Origin: Lachnospiraceae bacterium
GTDB lineage: Bacteria > Bacillota > Clostridia > Lachnospirales > Lachnospiraceae
NCBI GenBank assembly: GCA_900772845.1
Contig: CAAGSD010000038.1
Span: forward strand, 1-57,898
Length of the DNA: 57,898 nucleotides
Direction of reading: 5' to 3'
Under the pieces are notes generated by a model that searched no databases, was not told the origin of the DNA, and was given only the letters and a program-made list of their open reading frames with translations. A program made the translations under genes and the position numbers. Of the stretch, positions 53,203 through 57,898 are shown piece by piece. Within the stretch, counting starts at the first letter, position 1, and every line of letters begins with the position of its first letter.

Positions 53203-53216
53203 GGCCCGTTTTTTCT
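53177..53216 (+). terminator. Rho-independent terminator overlapping SGNH stop codon
   Basis: GGGCCTTAGAGGA (53177-53189) pairs perfectly with TCCTCTAAGGCCC (53195-53207) over a 5-base loop and is followed by GTTTTTTCTT. The TAA stop (53200-53202) lies in the descending arm. Confidence 0.9.
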
Positions 53217-53231
53217 TCTATCTTCTGCTTT

Positions 53232-54545
53232 TCAGGGATTCGGATATTTCTGTTTATCCTGCACACTGATGTCTTTTCCAAGCTGTACTTCGATCACCTG
53301 CAGTTCTGTGTCTGCCAGGATCGTGTGTCTGCATCCCGCCGGCATCCGCAGTACATCTCCGGCTTTCACCTTTTGCTCCACTCCATCGATCATGGCCCGG
53401 CCTTCCCCGTAAATCACGGTCCACACTTCATCTCTGAGCTCATGGCTGTGATAATTCATCCTGTGTCCGGGATTCAGGGTCACCTTGATGGTCAGGCTCT
53501 CTTTCTCCACATCCATTACCCGGAAACTCCCCCAGGATTTCTCTGCGAACATGACCTGCTGGTCAAAACTGCTCACATAGGGCTTTATATAGCTGGACTG
53601 CTCCTTATCCGATACCAGAATTCCTTCCGGACTGGCTGCCACCACCATATCCTTCAGCCCCATGCAGAGAACCGGCATATCCAGTTCATTGACCACATGG
53701 ACATTTCTGCAGGTCTCATTGAGCACTGCCTTACCGACGCACTCACTGTCCATAGCCTCCGTCAGTGTATTCCAGGTGCCCAGATCCTTCCAGGTGCCGG
53801 CGAACCGCATCACCTCGATCTCCGGCTCCTTCTCTACCACTGCATAATCAAAACTGATCTTCTGCAGCGTACCGTATTTTTCTAAAAGGTCTTCATATCC
53901 CTTAAAATCGATCAGCTCATGAGCCTTTTCCAATACATAGTTCAGTCGGAAGGCAAACACGCCGCCATTCCACAACGCTCCCTGACGGATATATTCTGCC
54001 GCCAGTTCCTTGTCCGGTTTTTCCTTAAACATTGCCACCCGGCTGACAGCTTCCGATGACTTCGGAATAATATAACCGTATTTTTCGCTGGGATAGGTCG
54101 GTTCCATTCCCATCAAAACCAGATGGGCAGTGCTATGTGCGGCACGATCCTCCAGCTTCTGCAATGCCTCGAAATAATCCTTTTTCACATAAGGATCCAC
54201 CGGACATACGATGACCGGCTCTTCTTCCTTCACACCCTGGACATCCTTCAGATAAGCCACCGCCAGCGCAATTGCCGGAAAGGTATCCCGCCTACAGGGC
54301 TCCATGCTGATCCCAACATCTTCTCCCAACTGGTTGTGAATGGAAGAAATCTGCGCCTTGGACGTGGCAATCGTGATCTTCGCCGCCGGGTCTGCCTCGC
54401 GGATCTGACGATACACCCGCTGCACCATGGACTCCAGCCCACCGTTGTCTGTGTGAAATATTTTAATAAACTGCTTGGAACGGATCTCATTGGACAAAGG
54501 CCAAAGCCTCTGTCCGGAACCGCCCGACAAAAGTATGATGTTCAT
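53232..54545 (-). CDS. manC: Mannose-1-phosphate guanylyltransferase / mannose-6-phosphate isomerase
   Basis: The 437-residue protein begins IILLSGGSGQRLWPLSNEIRSKQF, the pyrophosphorylase signature, followed by EPCRRDTFPAIALA and FKEKPD. The C-terminal cupin has LNPGHRMNYHSHELRDEVWTV and GDVLRMPAGCRHTI, typical of the fused isomerase in type II ManC. It is slightly shorter than the usual 460-480 residues. It makes GDP-mannose, so a mannose or a GDP-mannose-derived sugar is expected in the glycan. Lies 13 bases after the GT39-like gene with AGAGGAC before its ATG. Confidence 0.88.
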   Translation of the reverse strand: MNIILLSGGSGQRLWPLSNEIRSKQFIKIFHTDNGGLESMVQRVYRQIREADPAAKITIATSKAQISSIHNQLGEDVGISMEPCRRDTFPAIALAVAYLKDVQGVKEEEPVIVCPVDPYVKKDYFEALQKLEDRAAHSTAHLVLMGMEPTYPSEKYGYIIPKSSEAVSRVAMFKEKPDKELAAEYIRQGALWNGGVFAFRLNYVLEKAHELIDFKGYEDLLEKYGTLQKISFDYAVVEKEPEIEVMRFAGTWKDLGTWNTLTEAMDSECVGKAVLNETCRNVHVVNELDMPVLCMGLKDMVVAASPEGILVSDKEQSSYIKPYVSSFDQQVMFAEKSWGSFRVMDVEKESLTIKVTLNPGHRMNYHSHELRDEVWTVIYGEGRAMIDGVEQKVKAGDVLRMPAGCRHTILADTELQVIEVQLGKDISVQDKQKYPNP

Positions 54546-54558
54546 AGTCTGTCCTCTC

Positions 54559-56184
54559 TTAATTCTGTACCGTAAGCAACAGGTAATCTCCCACCGTGTC
54601 CACTACATCATAGGAGAAATCAAGATACTGCAACTCTTTCCGGTGCAGCACCATCAGACCGTCTCCCACAGTCTCCGCCAGTTCTGCGGCCTGTTGCTCC
54701 GGATAGATATAATGATACCGGTCTCCATAAGCCGGAAGCTCCCTTCCATTGGAAACATTACTCTTCCCCTGATAATACTGCGCATCTATCCTGCAGACAT
54801 ACTGCGTCAGGATCTCCGTGGCGTCCCTGTTGAACTGCCAACCCAGATTGCCGGTGATATACAGACTGTCATAATCCTCCAGAGCATCCGCTTCCGCCAC
54901 TGCCTCCATGAAAGCTTTGTTATAGTATTGTCCACTTTCCTCTGCGTAACTTGTAAAATAAGTTCCAAAGAACAGAACGCTGCCGATCCCGTAAGCAGCT
55001 GCGACCACCGGCCACAGTTTTTTCCACTTGCTGACTGCCTGGCCGATTCCGTAGGCACAGAGCAGAATGAGCGGATAAAAAATAATATTCACACGGTTAA
55101 TGTTGACTTCATAGGTGATCAGTCCGACCCAGATCCCGGTAATCAGGAAGCCCCATAATGCCAGCATCTTTGTCTGCTTTTCGGTGTTTTTCTCCCGAAA
55201 CAGCTGTATGGTAAATACAATGATCCCCACAAAAACAAACGGAATCGACACATGATATAACGGACCAAAAGCCGGGATCGAATTAAAGAAAATATCCGGC
55301 AGCTGCAGGAATACGTGACTGAACAGAGCCCAGGCATTTTTCCCTAACTGCGCAAAAGAAAAATTCAAAAGCAGGATATCTGCACTTCTCACACTGTCCG
55401 GGAAGTAGGGCATGGTAAAAAACGGAGTGCTCAGGGTCCTGCCGAAATGGATTGCATTGATTCCAAGGACGATGACCTCCGGCAATGCCACCAGCGTAAA
55501 TATCAATGCGCATAGCACACCTTCCCGGAATTTCAGCTGCCGTTTCCAAAGACACCATACGAAAAACACAAAAAGGAATGCCGTCACAGAGTAAGCCGCT
55601 ACTCCATAACAATAAAACGTCAATCCGAAAAAGATCATGGACAGGTATAAATAACGTCGTTTTTCCAAACCAAGGAGCAGTAAATAGAAGCCCAGTAAAA
55701 ATACATGGGGAAACAGATTACAATCCAGAGACCAGCGGCTCTGCATAAACTGCCAGGGATTCACCGCCGTCAGCAGCATTGCCAACATGGCGATCCGTTC
55801 AGAGAACAATTTCTTCCCTACAAGGTACACCAGTGCCACTGCGCCGGAGGAGATCAGCAGCATCGGCAGACGCACGGCCACGGTGTTAAATCCGAACAAT
55901 TTGATAAACGGAACCATGCAATAAGCCAGCAGAACGCTCATCTGGCTGTATTTCCATGCAGTAAAATGAACCGGCAGAAAAGTACCATATCTGTCGGTTC
56001 CGTATTTTGATAATGCCCAGGCATCCACTGCCCCCATGGCCTCGTCCTGGTTGACGCCGTCCGGAACCATGCCGAAACGGATACAGCGCAGGAGCACAGC
56101 AAGCGCAAGGATGCTCCAGAAGAGAATTTTTCTGTTTTTCTTATTCCAAAGACCAGTAGCAGAATCCTGTGTCATAGTATTCAT
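54559..56184 (-). CDS. GT39-like polytopic glycosyltransferase
   Basis: The 541-residue protein has MVPDGVNQDEAMGAVDAWALSKYGTDRYG after its first helix, with the QDE acidic pair of GT39 proteins. LTAVNPWQFMQSRWSLDCNLFPHVF is the second conserved loop. About 11 helices and a soluble tail follow, ending DTVGDYLLLTVQN. Closely similar in layout to the protein at 27302-28846. It is first in a transcript with manC, and the polyprenyl-phosphate sugar it uses could be mannose. An inverted repeat and promoter lie in its 109-base upstream gap. Confidence 0.82.
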   Translation of the reverse strand: MNTMTQDSATGLWNKKNRKILFWSILALAVLLRCIRFGMVPDGVNQDEAMGAVDAWALSKYGTDRYGTFLPVHFTAWKYSQMSVLLAYCMVPFIKLFGFNTVAVRLPMLLISSGAVALVYLVGKKLFSERIAMLAMLLTAVNPWQFMQSRWSLDCNLFPHVFLLGFYLLLLGLEKRRYLYLSMIFFGLTFYCYGVAAYSVTAFLFVFFVWCLWKRQLKFREGVLCALIFTLVALPEVIVLGINAIHFGRTLSTPFFTMPYFPDSVRSADILLLNFSFAQLGKNAWALFSHVFLQLPDIFFNSIPAFGPLYHVSIPFVFVGIIVFTIQLFREKNTEKQTKMLALWGFLITGIWVGLITYEVNINRVNIIFYPLILLCAYGIGQAVSKWKKLWPVVAAAYGIGSVLFFGTYFTSYAEESGQYYNKAFMEAVAEADALEDYDSLYITGNLGWQFNRDATEILTQYVCRIDAQYYQGKSNVSNGRELPAYGDRYHYIYPEQQAAELAETVGDGLMVLHRKELQYLDFSYDVVDTVGDYLLLTVQN

Positions 56185-56225
56185 TCTTATACGATACCTT
56201 TCGATGTTCTCTCTTTCAGGTCTCT

Positions 56226-56246
56226 TGTGTCATATTTTCTGACACA
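56226..56246. promoter_or_regulatory. Inverted repeat, possible operator in 5' leader
   Basis: TGTGTCA-7-TGACACA lies between the proposed promoter (56266-56294) and the GT39-like start codon. It may bind a dimeric regulator or form a leader hairpin. The neighbouring XRE protein is an obvious candidate, but its own upstream repeat (TTTTGTCAT) differs apart from the TGTCA core. Confidence 0.45.
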
Positions 56247-56265
56247 TATCGCCTGTTACTCTCAC

Positions 56266-56294
56266 ATCATACCACAGAATGCTGCGTTTGTCCC
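56266..56294 (-). promoter_or_regulatory. Promoter for GT39-manC transcript
   Basis: The minus strand shows GGGACA, 17 bases, and TATGAT with a TGG extension (TGGTATGAT). It overlaps the last codon of the XRE gene. Confidence 0.5.
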
Positions 56295-56638
56295 TATTCT
56301 TCCTGATACTGATTCAGCATTTTCAGGTAAGTCCGTAAAGCCATTTTCCTGTCCTCCGGCAGATTACGATACATTTTCAGGATATTTTCTTCATCCTCGA
56401 TCTGTGTCTGCGCCACTTCCCGTTCTCCAAAGAAATCACTGACCGAAATACCAAGTTGGTTGCAAAGTATCATCAGGGTATCTACTCTCGGTACCGTTGT
56501 AGCCGCCTGAAAACAACTGACCGTAGAGGAAGATAGCCCGGATTTCTGAGCGATCTTAGAAGGCGTTATGCCTCTTTCAGCACATATCTGCTTAAATTTT
56601 TCTGCGGATTCTTTGCATTTTCCTTTAGTATTGTACAT
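56294..56638 (-). CDS. XRE-family transcriptional regulator
   Basis: The 114-residue protein has a helix-turn-helix at about 14-68: IAQKSGLSSSTVSCFQAATTVPRVDTLMILCNQLGISVSDFF. A charged helical tail (ILKMYRNLPEDRKMALRTYLKML) could form a dimer. It is divergent from the recombinase gene, and a 10-bp inverted repeat lies 12 bases upstream of its start, a classical autoregulatory layout. The ribosome site is weak. It may control the recombinase and the GT39-manC transcript. Confidence 0.88.
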   Translation of the reverse strand: MYNTKGKCKESAEKFKQICAERGITPSKIAQKSGLSSSTVSCFQAATTVPRVDTLMILCNQLGISVSDFFGEREVAQTQIEDEENILKMYRNLPEDRKMALRTYLKMLNQYQEE

Positions 56639-56650
56639 ATAGTTTTTTCG

Positions 56651-56683
56651 CTTTTGTCATTTATTTATAGTACATGACAAAAG
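56651..56683. promoter_or_regulatory. 10-bp inverted repeat operator in divergent region
   Basis: CTTTTGTCAT (56651-56660) and ATGACAAAAG (56674-56683) are a perfect inverted repeat with 13 bases between that include TATAAA on the minus strand. Binding by the XRE protein would block its own promoter. Confidence 0.65.
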
Positions 56684-56743
56684 TCCATGGATTCTTACAA
56701 TTTTTTTCATCCAATGATTTACTATTAAAATCTTTCATTTACT

Positions 56744-56771
56744 TTGTTTTTTAATGATTTATTTATATAAT
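56744..56771 (+). promoter_or_regulatory. Promoter for tyrosine recombinase
   Basis: TTGTTT (56744-56749), 16 bases, TATAAT (56766-56771). AATGATTTA occurs as a direct repeat at 56713-56721 and 56753-56761. AAGGAG precedes the ATG at 56817. Confidence 0.5.
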
Positions 56772-56816
56772 AATTGACATTATGTATATGCAGACAAGCA
56801 CAAAGGAGTTAATATC

Positions 56817-57737
56817 ATGAACGAATTACAGGCACACGTTACTAATTATTTGTTTTATTGCAGGCAACAGAAAAGGTTAGATTCCAAAACATTAAAAGCT
56901 TATCAGACTGATCTACAACAGTTTACAGAATTTATAACTATTTCCAGTCTTGAGGATATCTCATCCTCTATATTAGAAGCCTACATCTCAAATCTTCATC
57001 AACTGTATAAACCCAAAACAGTAAAACGAAAAATTGCATCTATAAAAGCTTTTTTTCATTATCTGGAGTATAAAGAATTTATTATAATAAATCCATTTAG
57101 CAAAATTCAGATCAAGTTCCGCGAACCTTCTATATTGCCAAAAACAATTCCTCTTTCCACTGTCGAGTTGGTTTTATCAACTATTTACACCTGCTGCCGT
57201 CAGGCACCAACCGCCTATCAACGAAAAAACGCCTTACGTGATGCAGCTATTATCGAGCTTCTCTTTGCAACCGGTATACGAATTTCCGAACTATGTTCGC
57301 TAAAGACATGCGATATCAGCTTATCCGACCGTTCTCTTTTAATTCATGGAAAAGGTAATAAAGAACGACGAATGCAAATAGGTAATGATGATGTTTTGCA
57401 AACTCTGACTGAATATCGCAACAGTTTTCACGATAAGAATAATCCCTGTAGTTTTTTCTTTATTAACCAGAATCAAACTCCCGTCTCAGATCAGGCAGTC
57501 CGGCGGATGATTAATAAATATGTATCTCTAGCAGCAATTGACCTTCATATTACCCCACATATGTTTCGTCACACCTTTGCTACAAGCCTTTTGGAGGCCG
57601 ATGTAGATATTCGTTATATTCAAGAAATGCTGGGGCATAGTTCTATTAATATTACTGAAATATATACTCATGTCGCATTATCCAAACAAAGGGATATTCT
57701 TACCTCTAAACATCCCAGAAAAAATTTTCAAGTATAA
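56817..57737 (+). CDS. Tyrosine recombinase, XerC/D-like
   Basis: The 306-residue protein has the SAM-like N-terminal core-binding domain (1-100) and a complete catalytic set: Arg155 (TGIRISEL), Lys179 (HGKGNK), His248 and Arg251 (HMFRH), His274 (LGHSS), and Tyr283 (IYTHV). AT content is visibly higher than in the glycan genes. It is followed by a terminator and then by another gene with a strong ribosome site. It could be a DNA invertase or integrase acting at this locus; no obvious invertible repeat pair is seen nearby. Chromosome dimer resolution seems less likely from its position. Confidence 0.9.
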   Translation: MNELQAHVTNYLFYCRQQKRLDSKTLKAYQTDLQQFTEFITISSLEDISSSILEAYISNLHQLYKPKTVKRKIASIKAFFHYLEYKEFIIINPFSKIQIKFREPSILPKTIPLSTVELVLSTIYTCCRQAPTAYQRKNALRDAAIIELLFATGIRISELCSLKTCDISLSDRSLLIHGKGNKERRMQIGNDDVLQTLTEYRNSFHDKNNPCSFFFINQNQTPVSDQAVRRMINKYVSLAAIDLHITPHMFRHTFATSLLEADVDIRYIQEMLGHSSINITEIYTHVALSKQRDILTSKHPRKNFQV

Positions 57738-57746
57738 CTAAATCAT

Positions 57747-57790
57747 AAAAGAATCGTCGGCGTATGTTCCTATGCGCCGACGATTCTTTT
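57747..57790 (+). terminator. Strong terminator after recombinase gene
   Basis: AAAAGAATCGTCGGCG (57747-57762) and its perfect complement (57775-57790) form a 16-bp stem ending in TTTT. A-rich left and T-rich right arms make it work in either direction. Confidence 0.82.
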
Positions 57791-57863
57791 ATCCTGTCGC
57801 AACTGACTGATAATCAGATATTATCGATCAATTCTTTACCATTTTTTATAAGGAGGTCGTCAT

Positions 57864-57898
57864 ATGCAACAGGATAATTTTTCAATTATTGTTTTAAA
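57864..57898 (+). CDS. Start of a further gene, cut by window edge
   Basis: ATG at 57864 follows AAGGAGG at seven bases. The eleven visible codons read MQQDNFSIIVL, and the frame stays open to the edge. Too short to identify. Confidence 0.55.
   Translation, partial: MQQDNFSIIVL

Noticed and set aside
56701..56770. Invertible promoter repeats beside the recombinase
   Set aside because: AATGATTTA occurs twice as a direct repeat, and I found no long inverted pair flanking a promoter in the window.

Overview
The window looks like a cell-surface glycan locus of a Gram-positive anaerobe of the Lachnospiraceae/Clostridiales type. The reasons are moderate base composition, AGGAGG-type ribosome binding sites, TTGNNN/TATAAT promoters, a membrane-anchored GH25 lysozyme, and an unusual density of large polytopic GT-C-like proteins with bactoprenol-type GT2 enzymes. 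This assignment is inference; no rRNA or tRNA is present. All family names below come from reading the sequence and memory of families, not from a database search.

Layout. 0.1-4.3 kb: a divergent pair, a GH25 lysozyme with a cytoplasmic Tyr/Glu-rich repeat region (-) and a membrane-anchored SGNH-like protein (+). 4.36-5.0 kb: a composite repeat element made of a leader hairpin, six 52-bp tandem repeats and an end hairpin. 5.0-26.3 kb (-): first glycan block, with DUF6077-, GT39-, DUF6044- and GtrIV-like membrane proteins, an RffA-like aminotransferase, a GtrB-like GT2 and an SGNH hydrolase. It also holds a pseudaminic-acid cassette (pseG, pseI, pseH, ACP, FkbH-like, pseF), a GT2, a PglK-like ABC flippase and a GT52-like sialyltransferase-fold enzyme. 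26.3-27.3 kb: a highly structured non-coding element and a lone + strand membrane protein. 27.3-45.8 kb (-): second glycan block of parallel design (GT39, DUF6044, GtrIV, GtrB, DegT aminotransferase, GNAT, three more GT2-like proteins, FAD oxidoreductase, DUF6020). 45.8-48.0 kb: a MITE-like palindrome with an 8-bp target duplication, then a + strand GT-C-like gene. 48.0-48.8 kb: a second copy of the 52-bp repeat element (seven units), in the same orientation as the first. 48.9-56.2 kb: GT-C-like protein, pseC, SGNH protein, manC and a GT39-like protein. 56.3-57.9 kb: an XRE regulator divergent from a tyrosine recombinase, and the first codons of another gene.

How the parts may work together (inference). 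Nucleotide-sugar enzymes make CMP-pseudaminic acid, amino-dideoxy sugars and GDP-mannose. GtrB/DPM1-like GT2 enzymes load sugars on a polyprenyl phosphate, and the GT-C-like proteins use these donors outside the membrane to decorate a wall polymer. The ABC exporter may flip a lipid-linked oligosaccharide. FkbH plus ACP could supply a glyceryl-type acyl group to pseudaminic acid through PseH. PseB, the dTDP-sugar genes, a polymerase and an initiating transferase are not in the window.

The least explained material is non-coding: two direct copies of the 52-bp array element 43.6 kb apart bracketing the glycan blocks, a family of GTAACTATTCAG-ended palindromes lying on stop codons, and the structured element at 26.3-26.6 kb.
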